A DNA stretch of 64,000 bases from MS024-2A sp002292265 (lineage in GTDB: Bacteria > Bacteroidota > Bacteroidia > Flavobacteriales > Flavobacteriaceae): contig CALSTH010000001.1 in the NCBI GenBank assembly GCA_943789225.1, forward strand, positions 310,001 through 374,000, given 5' to 3'. Position 1 is the stretch's first letter. Every line of letters begins with the position of its first letter. Below the pieces are notes generated by a model that searched no databases, had not been told where the DNA came from, and saw only the letters and a program-made list of their open reading frames with translations. This document shows positions 17,167 through 26,039 of the stretch, in pieces. The translations under genes were made by a program, and so were the position numbers.

Positions 17167-18510
17167 ATGAAAAAAAGAGACTTTTTAAAAACCTCAGCAG
17201 CTTTGGCTTCAACCACCTTACTTCCTTCTTCACTTTTAGCTTCCTTAGCTAAAACGAATAATCGCTTGCGAACAGCGCATATCGGAGTGGGGGGGATGGG
17301 TGCTGCAGACTTAGCTTCTATCGCTTCACACCAAGCAGTGGATGTAGTCGCACTATGTGATGTAGATTCCAAAAAACTTAAAGCAGCACATGAGCTGTAT
17401 CCAAAAGCAAAAATGTTTAAAGACTACCGGCTGATGCTCAGCGAAATGGCATCCGATTTTGATGCTGTAATCGTTTCCACCCCAGACCATACCCACGCTC
17501 CTGCATCACTTATGGCGATGGAAATGAATAAGCCTGTGTACTGTCAGAAACCGCTTACCCATTTTGTCTCTGAAGCGAGAGCGATGAGAAAAATGGCAGA
17601 AGAAAAAAACTTGGTCACTCAAATGGGAATCCAAGTACATTCTTTTTACGATTATAAACTGGCTACTGTTTTGATCCAGTCTGGAATTATCGGAAAAGTA
17701 CATACCGTCAGAGCTTGGTCTCCCAAAAACTGGGGGTATGACGGTCCTGCCCCTTCAGGAAAAGATCCTGTGCCCGAAACTTTAGACTGGAATTTATGGT
17801 TGGCAACCTCTCCTGAGCGTCCTTTTAAAGAAACCTATTATCATCCTGGAAACTGGCGTAAATTGGTGGATTACGGCTGCGGAACGCTTGGGGATATGGG
17901 GGTTCATATATTCGACACACCCTACAATGCGCTGGCATTGGATGTTCCTTTGACAATAAAAAATAAATGTAGAAAACCCAATGGGTATGGATTTCCTGAA
18001 AACAATAAGGTCACTTACACTTTTCCCGGGACTGAGTACACTACAGAAAGCTTAACTTGGATTTGGTCTGACGGCCCGGGTGCTCCCGCTACTCAGAAGG
18101 ATTTAAAACTACCCAATAAAGACAAATTGCCCTTACAGGGTGCGATGTTTATTGGTGAAAAAGGACGATTGTTGTTACCTCATTTTATGGAGCGGCCCCG
18201 CCATATTGTCAATGGTGAATATCAAGAAATTGATATCAAAAAATACGATCCGAATGATGCCCTGGGCAATACAAAAAATGACTACGAACGCGATGCTCCA
18301 AAACACTACCACCAATTTGTAGATGCTTGCCTAGGAAAAGCTGAAGTTTCAGCGCCCTTTTCGTATGCTTCTCGATTGACAGAAACCATACTTTTGGGAG
18401 TGATTGCAGGGCGTTTTCCAAACAAAACCTTACATTGGGACAATGCAAATGCACGTTTTCAAGAAGAAGAGGCCAATGAGTTTCTAAGTGGAATGTATCG
18501 CAATTTTTAA
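17167..18510 (+). CDS. Exported Gfo/Idh/MocA-family oxidoreductase
   Basis: 447 residues. The N-terminus KKRDFLKTSAALASTTLL resembles a twin-arginine signal with KR in place of RR. The Rossmann motif is IGVGGMGAADL; STPDHTHAP and CQKPLTHFVSEA follow, and the C-terminal domain contains GTLGDMGVHIFDTP. It is a paralogue of the protein at 9793 and shares the QKPLTH motif. It probably oxidises or reduces a glycoside at C3 with bound NAD(P). The spacing (13 nt from the DUF1080 gene, 11 nt to the next gene) indicates a four-gene operon from 16398 to 20737. Confidence 0.9.
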   Translation: MKKRDFLKTSAALASTTLLPSSLLASLAKTNNRLRTAHIGVGGMGAADLASIASHQAVDVVALCDVDSKKLKAAHELYPKAKMFKDYRLMLSEMASDFDAVIVSTPDHTHAPASLMAMEMNKPVYCQKPLTHFVSEARAMRKMAEEKNLVTQMGIQVHSFYDYKLATVLIQSGIIGKVHTVRAWSPKNWGYDGPAPSGKDPVPETLDWNLWLATSPERPFKETYYHPGNWRKLVDYGCGTLGDMGVHIFDTPYNALALDVPLTIKNKCRKPNGYGFPENNKVTYTFPGTEYTTESLTWIWSDGPGAPATQKDLKLPNKDKLPLQGAMFIGEKGRLLLPHFMERPRHIVNGEYQEIDIKKYDPNDALGNTKNDYERDAPKHYHQFVDACLGKAEVSAPFSYASRLTETILLGVIAGRFPNKTLHWDNANARFQEEEANEFLSGMYRNF

Positions 18511-18521
18511 ATGCAGTGTAG

Positions 18522-19034
18522 ATGATTCGTAGAGAGGCTTTGAAATATATGTGTTGGGTTTCAGGAGGCGCGTTTATGCTACCCTATGCTTGTGACCTTA
18601 CCCCTGAAATCAGCTATTCAAATTTTCCATTACTTAAAAAAGAGCAGCAGGAGTTCATTGCGAGAATTTGTAGTCTAATCCTTAGAGAAGATCCAGAAAA
18701 TTTTCCAACTCCTGAACCCCGAGGGCATTTCGTACTAACCCTGGTAAACGATTGTTTGGATAACGAACAAAGAGCGGAATTTTCTCAAGGTTTTGAAGCG
18801 TTTCAACAACTCTTTTCTACGGCAAATGAAGGGGCATTTCAAGAATTAGAACCCGAGGAACTTCAGAGACATATTCTTGAAAATATTGAGGAGCAAGAAA
18901 CCGAAGTAGGTATTTTTTTAAACCATCTAAAGACTTATTCTCTTTTACATTTCGAAACCTCAGAAAACTATATGAAAAACTATTTGAATTTTGAATTTAT
19001 GCCCGGACGATATTATGGGAAAGTCCCTGTTTAA
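18522..19034 (+). CDS. Gluconate 2-dehydrogenase subunit 3-like protein
   Basis: 170 residues. MIRREALKYMCWVSGGAFML is a twin-arginine-type signal. The rest matches the small helical subunit that accompanies membrane-associated GMC dehydrogenases: FPLLKKEQQEFIARICSLIL early, and a conserved C-terminal tail ending YYGKVPV. The GMC catalytic subunit follows 14 nt downstream. In characterised enzymes this subunit provides the Tat signal for the complex and helps electron transfer; no cytochrome c subunit gene is seen next to it. Confidence 0.85.
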   Translation: MIRREALKYMCWVSGGAFMLPYACDLTPEISYSNFPLLKKEQQEFIARICSLILREDPENFPTPEPRGHFVLTLVNDCLDNEQRAEFSQGFEAFQQLFSTANEGAFQELEPEELQRHILENIEEQETEVGIFLNHLKTYSLLHFETSENYMKNYLNFEFMPGRYYGKVPV

Positions 19035-19048
19035 TACTATTTAATTTG

Positions 19049-20737
19049 ATGACAAATACATTTGATACCATCGTTGTAGGGGCAGGAATGTCCGGGGGAT
19101 GGGCAGCTAAAGAATTTACAGAACAAGGTTTTAAAACCTTACTTCTGGAAAGAGGACCCAATGTAGAACACCTCAAGGATTACCCTACCACCAATATGCA
19201 GCCCTGGGAATTTAAACACCGAGGGAGGTTGACCGCAAAAGAGATAGAAGACAATCCTGTAGCGAGTCGTTGTTATGCCTTTAGAGAGGATGCCAAACAT
19301 TTTTTTGTGAAAGACAAAGAGCATCCCTATGAGCAAGTCAAACCCTTTGATTGGATTCGAGGGTATCAAGTAGGAGGAAAGTCCATAATGTGGGCACGAC
19401 AAGTGCAACGCTGGAGTCCCTATGATTTTGATGGTCCTGCACGAGATGGATTTGCTGTCGATTGGCCCATTCGCTACAAGGATTTAGCCGATTGGTACAC
19501 CTATGTAGAAGGTTTTGTGGGGGTAAGTGGAAATAAAGATGGTTTGGATAGTTTACCCGATGGAGATTTTTTAAAACCTTGGGAATCCAATGTGGTAGAG
19601 GAATACTTTAGTCAACAAGTTAAAAAAAATTACAGCGACCGACACGTAATTTACGGTCGTTGTGCACATCTTACGGAGAGCCGTCCTGTTTTTATAGAAC
19701 AAGGACGCGGTTTGTGTATGAGTCGGAGAATTTGTCAACGGGGCTGCCCCCTAGGAGGCTATTTTAATGCCAATTCAACCTTAATTCCCTGGGCGCTTAA
19801 AACAGGTAATTTAACTTTAAAACCCAATTCCGTAGTCCATTCTGTACTGTACGACGAAACTGAGCAAAAAGCGATTGGGGTTCGAGTAATTGACTCGATT
19901 ACCAAAGAAAGTCAGGATTACTTTGCGAAAATGATTTTTCTCAATGCGGCGACTTTAAATACCAACTTGATTCTTTTGAATTCAAAATCCAACCGTTTCC
20001 CCAACGGTTTAGGAAACGACAATGGCTTACTAGGTAAATACATTGCCTTTCACAATTACAGAGCCACGATCAGTGCGGAATACGAAGGATTTCCAGACTA
20101 TACCCTTGAAGGAGCCAAACCCACCACACATTACGTCCCACGTTTTCGTAACCTGTACAAACAAGAGACAGATTTTTTAAGAGGCTATGCAGCTGGTTTT
20201 GAAGCATTTCCCTTGCGAGAAACCTTGAGAGAAGGAATAGGAAACGACCTAAAAAGTCAGCTGCTGCATACCAAAGAAACGGGTATTTGGGGCGTTGGTT
20301 CCCACATGATGGGCGAAACCCTACCCAAGGAGTCTAACCAAGTCAGCTTAGATTCTGAAAAAACCGACGAGTGGGGAATCCCCTTGTTGCGAATTGATGT
20401 AGACTATGACGACAACGATGAAAAGATGATTCAAGATTTTTATGAACAATTTTCAGAGATGTATTCTAAAGCTGGATTTTCCAACATCGTAACAAACGAC
20501 AACGGGAGGCGCCCCGGAAATGACATCCACGAAATGGGAGGAGTTCGTATGGGCAAAGATCCAAAAACTTCCTTGCTCAATGCCTGGAATCAAATGCATG
20601 AATGTAAAAATGTATTTGTAACCGATGGCGCGTGTATGACTTCTACTTCTACCCAAAACCCCTCTTTGACCTTTATGGCGATAACCGCAAGAGCGGCAAA
20701 TTATGCAATTCAGCAACTGAAAAAGGACCTGATTTAA
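19049..20737 (+). CDS. GMC oxidoreductase (sugar dehydrogenase catalytic subunit)
   Basis: 562 residues from ATG 19049 (a TTG three bases upstream is in frame). The FAD-binding motif VVGAGMSGGWAA lies at the N-terminus without its own signal, so the protein is probably carried out with the upstream subunit 3. Other GMC features: GGKSIMWARQVQRW, a cysteine-rich stretch CMSRRICQRGCP, HEMGGVRMG and the C-terminal TDGACMTSTSTQNPSLTFMA with the catalytic His/Asn region. It most resembles the large subunit of glucoside 3-dehydrogenase/gluconate 2-dehydrogenase-type enzymes. It would oxidise a sugar hydroxyl in the periplasm and feed electrons to the respiratory chain. Confidence 0.88.
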   Translation: MTNTFDTIVVGAGMSGGWAAKEFTEQGFKTLLLERGPNVEHLKDYPTTNMQPWEFKHRGRLTAKEIEDNPVASRCYAFREDAKHFFVKDKEHPYEQVKPFDWIRGYQVGGKSIMWARQVQRWSPYDFDGPARDGFAVDWPIRYKDLADWYTYVEGFVGVSGNKDGLDSLPDGDFLKPWESNVVEEYFSQQVKKNYSDRHVIYGRCAHLTESRPVFIEQGRGLCMSRRICQRGCPLGGYFNANSTLIPWALKTGNLTLKPNSVVHSVLYDETEQKAIGVRVIDSITKESQDYFAKMIFLNAATLNTNLILLNSKSNRFPNGLGNDNGLLGKYIAFHNYRATISAEYEGFPDYTLEGAKPTTHYVPRFRNLYKQETDFLRGYAAGFEAFPLRETLREGIGNDLKSQLLHTKETGIWGVGSHMMGETLPKESNQVSLDSEKTDEWGIPLLRIDVDYDDNDEKMIQDFYEQFSEMYSKAGFSNIVTNDNGRRPGNDIHEMGGVRMGKDPKTSLLNAWNQMHECKNVFVTDGACMTSTSTQNPSLTFMAITARAANYAIQQLKKDLI

Positions 20738-20745
20738 TTGAGGAG

Positions 20746-20796
20746 TTGTTAATTATAAAAATTGTGTTATATTGGTAAACCAAATTGGAAAACCAA
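20746..20796 (+). promoter_or_regulatory. Promoter and two-copy operator of the alginate lyase gene
   Basis: A possible -33 TTG lies at 20746 and a -7-like TATATTGG at 20768-20775. Overlapping and following it are two 12-bp palindromic units: TTGGTAAACCAA at 20772-20783 and TTGGAAAACCAA at 20785-20796, exactly 13 bp apart. The same array lies in front of susC (27315) and, in weaker form, the GntR gene (32322). Binding there would block the promoter. The ATG is 19 nt further on. Confidence 0.7.
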
Positions 20797-20815
20797 TTAA
20801 GCGAATTTATAAAAA

Positions 20816-22825
20816 ATGACAGCAACAAAAGTAGCCCTTCGTCTATTCACACTAATTTTTATTTTGCACCTACTGGGGTGTGCTGAAAATAGTAAGCCTA
20901 CTCATACAGCAAGTGAGGTCATTCCTTTTTTCCAACATTGGAATTTAATTCTAGGAGACGGCTCTAATGTGGGTAAAGCAATTGATTATGAAAACAAAGA
21001 CTTTTTTTACGCCACAGGTGAGGGTGAAGAAGAATGGGTTGTTTTTAAAACACCCAACGCGGGCAATACCCATGGAACTTCGAACAATACAAGAACTGAA
21101 CTAGCGCAATTAAAAAAGTGGTCGCCGCTGACTGATGCAAAATTAGATGCGACACTAAAAGTAATGAATGTAGCAAGCACAGGCGATGCGAGGGTAGCAG
21201 CAAGTTACTCAGTAGTAGTCGGCCAGATTCACAGTGCAGATGGGCACGAGAATGAACCCCTTAAGATATTTTATAAAAAATTTCCTGGGCATACAAAGGG
21301 ATCGGTTTTTTGGAATTATGAAATCAATACAGCGGGTGAAGACAATTCGAAAAGATGGGATTATTCCTATCCTATTTGGGGCTATGACTTTTCTGTTGTT
21401 GGGACAGACGCAGATACCTTTCCACAAGAACCTAAGGAGGGCATCGCTATAGGAGAAGCGTTTAGTTATCAAGTAGAAGTGAAAGAAGGGATGATGTACC
21501 TCACATTTACAAGTGAAGGACATCCAACAAAAACCTTTACTAAAAATCTGATTGATTCTGAATATAAAACAGAAGCTGATACTCCGAAGCAAGTGAAGGA
21601 ATTATTTTTCCCTATTGGTCAAGACGGTGTTGAACGCAAAAACTCTTATGCTGAAGAAGGTTTGTTTTTTAAATTGGGGAGTTATAATCAAACCAATGGC
21701 AAAAGCCCGCAAGTCAATAGAGTGTGGTGTTCTGGCGCAGAAACCCATGGGGGCGATCTTCAAAAACAATATGCAGATGGAAATTACGCTGAGGTTTGGT
21801 TTAGGACGGCGAATCTCGAAATCAGTGCACAAGCTATTTCAAATGAGGGCTATTTTTCAGCCAATGATGATTTGAGTAAAAAGACCGTTTATCCTAGTGA
21901 AGTCGTTCCTTTTATGGACAAGTTTAAAATTTTAATGGGAGACGGTTCAGAAGAAGACAATCTAGTTGACTTTGAAAATAAAGACTTTTTCTATACGGTG
22001 ATAGATGGAACCAGACGTTGGGTTGCTTACAAAACTCCTAATTCTGGCGTTACTTCTCCGAACTCCAGCAACACAAGAACAGAGCTACACGAAAAAAGAG
22101 AATGGGTTCCAGAAGAGGGCGGAAAGCTAACAGGTACCTGTAAAGTAATGCATATTTCTACCACAGGTGACGCTAGAGTTGCTGCTTCATTCTCAACTGT
22201 AGTAGGACAGATTCACAGTGGCGAAGGTCATGAAAATGAGCCTTTTAAATTATTCTATAAAAAATTCCCTGGGCATACAAAAGGATCAGTTTTTTGGAAT
22301 TATGAAATCAATACTGCTGGAGCTGATAATTCAGGAAGATGGGATTTTTCAACTGCCATTTGGGGTCATGATATGGCTGTCCTAGGAACAGCAAAAGATG
22401 CATATCCAGCGGAACCTGAAGACGGCATTGCATTAGGAGAAGAATTCAGCTATGAGGTAAATGTTTATAAAGGAATCATGTACTTGACCTTTACAAGTAC
22501 AAACCACGAAACAAAGACTTTTACAAAAAATCTTATTTCCTCTGAGTATGTAAATAAATCTGATTTACCAGAGCAAGTTAAAAGATTGTTTGGACCACTT
22601 GGACAAGATGGTACTGAAAGAGCTATTGCTTACAAAGGGGAATTAAATTATTTCAAGCAAGGCGCCTACAACCAGACCAATGGAAAAAGTCCTGAAACAA
22701 ATAGGGTATGGAGTGCAGGTGCAGAAACCTATGGTGGCGATATCGCTAAACAATATGAAAACGGAAGTTACACAGAAGTTTGGTTTAGAGAAGCAACAGT
22801 AGGTCCAAGTACACCGCCCAAATAA
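20816..22825 (+). CDS. Alginate lyase lipoprotein with two PL7 domains
   Basis: 669 residues. HLLGC is the lipobox (Cys22), so it is likely on the outer membrane. Two consecutive polysaccharide lyase family 7 domains cover about residues 34-333 and 360-660. Each keeps the catalytic set: RTEL (Arg93; Arg421), QIH (Gln137/His139; Gln465/His467) and YNQ (Tyr290; Tyr618). The two halves are highly similar even at DNA level (for example near 21300 and 22290), which indicates internal duplication. PL7 enzymes cut alginate by beta-elimination, giving oligomers with an unsaturated end. It is the first gene of the alginate locus and has its own operator. Mannuronate/guluronate preference cannot be read with confidence (QIH often goes with G-containing sites). 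Confidence 0.92.
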   Translation: MTATKVALRLFTLIFILHLLGCAENSKPTHTASEVIPFFQHWNLILGDGSNVGKAIDYENKDFFYATGEGEEEWVVFKTPNAGNTHGTSNNTRTELAQLKKWSPLTDAKLDATLKVMNVASTGDARVAASYSVVVGQIHSADGHENEPLKIFYKKFPGHTKGSVFWNYEINTAGEDNSKRWDYSYPIWGYDFSVVGTDADTFPQEPKEGIAIGEAFSYQVEVKEGMMYLTFTSEGHPTKTFTKNLIDSEYKTEADTPKQVKELFFPIGQDGVERKNSYAEEGLFFKLGSYNQTNGKSPQVNRVWCSGAETHGGDLQKQYADGNYAEVWFRTANLEISAQAISNEGYFSANDDLSKKTVYPSEVVPFMDKFKILMGDGSEEDNLVDFENKDFFYTVIDGTRRWVAYKTPNSGVTSPNSSNTRTELHEKREWVPEEGGKLTGTCKVMHISTTGDARVAASFSTVVGQIHSGEGHENEPFKLFYKKFPGHTKGSVFWNYEINTAGADNSGRWDFSTAIWGHDMAVLGTAKDAYPAEPEDGIALGEEFSYEVNVYKGIMYLTFTSTNHETKTFTKNLISSEYVNKSDLPEQVKRLFGPLGQDGTERAIAYKGELNYFKQGAYNQTNGKSPETNRVWSAGAETYGGDIAKQYENGSYTEVWFREATVGPSTPPK

Positions 22826-22842
22826 ATCGAATCAAAGTAATC

Positions 22843-24747
22843 TTGAAGAAAGTACTATTCATAATGGGTGTTTCTGGTTCTGGAAAAAGCACAATTGGGA
22901 AATTACTCTCTCAAGAGTTCAATATTCCTTTTTATGACGGAGACGATTTTCATCCGAAAGAGAATATTGAAAAAATGTCTAGTGGACGACCTTTAAATGA
23001 TAAAGATAGGCAAGGCTGGTTAGAGGCTTTAAATGATTTGGCACTAAAGGAGCTCAAAAAGAGTAATTGTATCATTGTATGTTCCGCCTTAAAACAAAAG
23101 TACCGCGAGATTTTAATTCAAAATATTGAAACACAATCAGAGTGGATCTATTTGTCTGGTTCTTTTGATTTAATTTCTAAAAGATTAAATAGCAGAGAGA
23201 ATCATTTTATGCCTTCAGATTTATTAAAATCTCAATTCGATATTTTAGAAGAGCCCAGGGATGCATTGCGAGTGGACATCAGTTTATCTCCTAATGAAAT
23301 TATAAAAACGATTAAAAGAGTTCAAACTGAAACTACAGAGTTTGGAATATTTGGATTGGGTGTAATGGGAAAAAGCCTCTGTAGAAACTTAGCTAAAAGC
23401 GGGTTCAAAATTTCAATGTACAATAGACACGTAGTTGATACTGAGGTTGAAGTTGCTAAAAACTTTAAGACTCAGTTTTCAGAATTGTCAGAAGCCAAAG
23501 CTTTTGATGACATAGCAGCATTTGTAAATTCTCTGCAACAGCCAAGACTTATTTTACTGATGGTTAATTCTGGTAAGACGATAGATCTTGTAATTGAAAA
23601 CTTGTTGCCCCATTTGTCTGAAAACGATGTTTTAATTGATGGAGGAAATTCCAATTACAAAAAAACGAAAGAACGTTTCGACTATTTAAAGTCTAAGAAT
23701 ATTCATTTTATTGGTGCTGGAGTTTCTGGTGGTGAAAAAGGAGCATTAAATGGGCCATCTATAATGCCTAGCGGAGATAAAGAAGCTTATGCATTAGTTC
23801 AACCTTATCTAGAAGCCATATCGGCAAAAGACAAGAATGACTTGCCTTGCTGCACTTATATTGGATCAGAGGGGAGTGGTCATTTTATTAAAATGGTACA
23901 TAATGGCATTGAGTATGTGGAAATGCAATTGCTAGCAGAAGTAACCACAATACTAGAAGCTTTAGGACAAAATCCTGATGCTATTTCAGATACTTTAGGT
24001 AGCTGGAAAAATGCAGCAAGTAGTTATTTGTTAGACATAACAGCATTACTTCTTAAAAAGAAAGACAATGATGGCGATTGGTTGGTAAAAAAAATATTGG
24101 ATATAGCGGACAATAAAGGAACTGGAAACTGGACAACTATTGCTTCTGCTGAATTGGGCGTTCCAAGTACATTGGTAGCAACAGCGTTGTTTTCACGATT
24201 TATATCCTTCTATAAAGACGAGCGACGTCAACTTAATAAACTATTTGATAAAAATGAAACTTCAGAACTAAACCTTACTTCAACCGAAATTTTAGAAGCT
24301 TATCAGTTCGCAAGAATTATAAATCATTACCAAGGGTTTAAATTGATAAACGAAGCTTCAAACACCTATAAATGGAATTTAAATTTAAGTGAAATTGCTC
24401 GTATATGGACTAATGGATGTATTATCAAATCTATTCTAATGCAAGATTTGGTAGAAACTTTAAAATACAATTCAAACCTCTTAACCAATACGGAGTTAAT
24501 TGACAGCGTAAATCAATACAAATCAGCGGCAAAAAAAGTAGTACAGCAATCTCTTTTAAATGATATAGCAACACCTGCTTTAAGTGAAGCTATTCAGTTT
24601 TTAAACGGAATTACAACAACATATTCGTCTGCAAATATTATACAAGCACAACGCGATTTTTTTGGAGCACACACATATAGAAGACGAGATGATGATTCCG
24701 GGAAAAGTTATCACACCATTTGGGATAAACTAACAAACAACTACTAG
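22843..24747 (+). CDS. Fused gluconokinase / 6-phosphogluconate dehydrogenase
   Basis: 634 residues from a TTG start 17 nt after the lyase stop. Residues 1-165 are a GntK-type gluconokinase: P-loop GVSGSGKST, DGDDFHPKENIEKMSSGRPLND and CSALKQKYR. From about residue 168 a full 6-phosphogluconate dehydrogenase follows: Rossmann GLGVMGKSL, LIDGGNSNY, GAGVSGGEKGALNGPSIMPSG, the catalytic region KMVHNGIEYVEMQLLAE, TGNWTT and the C-terminal FFGAHTYRRRD...HTIWD. Joined, they would convert gluconate via 6-phosphogluconate to ribulose-5-phosphate. Usually these are separate proteins. Gluconate is not a product of the standard alginate route, so its role in this locus is open; it is followed within 7 nt by an Nramp-like transporter. 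Confidence 0.9.
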   Translation: MKKVLFIMGVSGSGKSTIGKLLSQEFNIPFYDGDDFHPKENIEKMSSGRPLNDKDRQGWLEALNDLALKELKKSNCIIVCSALKQKYREILIQNIETQSEWIYLSGSFDLISKRLNSRENHFMPSDLLKSQFDILEEPRDALRVDISLSPNEIIKTIKRVQTETTEFGIFGLGVMGKSLCRNLAKSGFKISMYNRHVVDTEVEVAKNFKTQFSELSEAKAFDDIAAFVNSLQQPRLILLMVNSGKTIDLVIENLLPHLSENDVLIDGGNSNYKKTKERFDYLKSKNIHFIGAGVSGGEKGALNGPSIMPSGDKEAYALVQPYLEAISAKDKNDLPCCTYIGSEGSGHFIKMVHNGIEYVEMQLLAEVTTILEALGQNPDAISDTLGSWKNAASSYLLDITALLLKKKDNDGDWLVKKILDIADNKGTGNWTTIASAELGVPSTLVATALFSRFISFYKDERRQLNKLFDKNETSELNLTSTEILEAYQFARIINHYQGFKLINEASNTYKWNLNLSEIARIWTNGCIIKSILMQDLVETLKYNSNLLTNTELIDSVNQYKSAAKKVVQQSLLNDIATPALSEAIQFLNGITTTYSSANIIQAQRDFFGAHTYRRRDDDSGKSYHTIWDKLTNNY

Positions 24748-24754
24748 TTCAAAC

Positions 24755-26029
24755 ATGAATGTAAGAACACAAAAGAAGTCATTATTAAAAAAAATCGTTG
24801 CCATTGTATTAGGTTTTGGTCCTGGGATTTTTGCTATTGGTTATACTATAGGTACAGGTAGTGTAACCTCAATGATAGTTGCAGGGAGTAAGTTTAATAT
24901 GCAATTACTCTGGGTATTGCTTTTGAGCTGTTTGTTCTCTGGGGTGTTGATGTTTTCTTATGGGAATTATGGACTGATTACTGGTGAAACGGCTCTATAT
25001 GGCTTTAAAAAACATCTTAAGTACGGCAAAATGCTAGCTATATTAATTATGGTGGGAATAACTTTTGGGCAGTGGAATTCGCTAATGGGTATCTTAGGGA
25101 TTTCATCCAATATTATTTATGAAATTTTAGCGCTAAATTTTAATAGTTTGAAAGGCTATGAATATGAAACCGTTCTTAGTATTGCCGTAGTCATTATAAT
25201 TACCTTTTACTTATTAATGCTGGTTGGAAAATATACTTTTTTCGAAAAGATATTAGTCGTTTTTGTAACCTTGATGGGAGTTTCGTTTCTATTATCCTTG
25301 TTCTTTGTGCAACCTCTTTCCATTGATGTTGTTAAGGGATTAACACCAACAATTCCAGATGTTCCAGGAGGGAAAATGTTAGTTGCGGCTTTTGTAGGCA
25401 CTACTATGGCTGCTGCTACGTTCTTGTCTAGGCCCTTGTTTGTAAAGGGAAAAGGTTGGACAATAAAAAATCTAAATCAGCAGAAAAAAGATGCAATTAC
25501 AGCAGCCCTATTAATTTTTATTATAAGTGGGACTATTATGGCTGTAGCTGCAGGAGCTTTGTTTTATGAAGGTAAAGAAGTAACACACGTACTGGATATG
25601 GCGAATACTTTAGAGCCTATTGCAGGAAAATGGGCTGTAACTATTTTCTTTTTTGGAGCATTAAGCGCTGGTCTATCTTCTATTTTTCCGTGCTTATTAA
25701 TTGCACCTTTATTAGTTGCTGACTATCAATCGGGTGAATTAGACACGAATTCAAAACAATTTAGAGTAATCACATTTATTGCCTGTTTGGTCGCTTTAAT
25801 TGGTCCTGCTTTTGGCGCAAACCCAATTGAAATTCAAATTTTATCTCAAGTGTTTAATGTATTTGTGTTGCCAGCTGTAGTTCTAGGGATTATACTAATT
25901 GTAAACACTAAAAAAATAATGAAAGGTTATAAGACCAGTATTGGAGTCAATACGGGTCTGTTTGCCGCTTTATTCTTTTCGTTAGTAATTTCGTACAACG
26001 GAATCGTAGCGCTAATGGAGTATTTTTAA
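24755..26029 (+). CDS. Nramp-like transporter without metal-binding motifs
   Basis: 424 residues with about 11 hydrophobic segments and the general Nramp layout. The beginning GFGPGIFAIGYTIGTGSVTSMIVAG corresponds to Nramp helix 1, but the metal-binding DPGN is replaced by GTGS (33-36). In helix 6 (FVGTTMAAATFLSRPLF, about 214-229) the MPHN motif is replaced by AAAT. Asp, Asn and Met that hold the metal in characterised Nramp proteins are thus absent. It sits between the gluconokinase fusion and an SDR with 7 and 10 nt gaps, so it is translated with sugar-acid enzymes. A sugar acid or other organic substrate is a reasonable inference; manganese/iron uptake is unlikely. Confidence 0.8.
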   Translation: MNVRTQKKSLLKKIVAIVLGFGPGIFAIGYTIGTGSVTSMIVAGSKFNMQLLWVLLLSCLFSGVLMFSYGNYGLITGETALYGFKKHLKYGKMLAILIMVGITFGQWNSLMGILGISSNIIYEILALNFNSLKGYEYETVLSIAVVIIITFYLLMLVGKYTFFEKILVVFVTLMGVSFLLSLFFVQPLSIDVVKGLTPTIPDVPGGKMLVAAFVGTTMAAATFLSRPLFVKGKGWTIKNLNQQKKDAITAALLIFIISGTIMAVAAGALFYEGKEVTHVLDMANTLEPIAGKWAVTIFFFGALSAGLSSIFPCLLIAPLLVADYQSGELDTNSKQFRVITFIACLVALIGPAFGANPIEIQILSQVFNVFVLPAVVLGIILIVNTKKIMKGYKTSIGVNTGLFAALFFSLVISYNGIVALMEYF

Positions 26030-26039
26030 AATCAAATAA

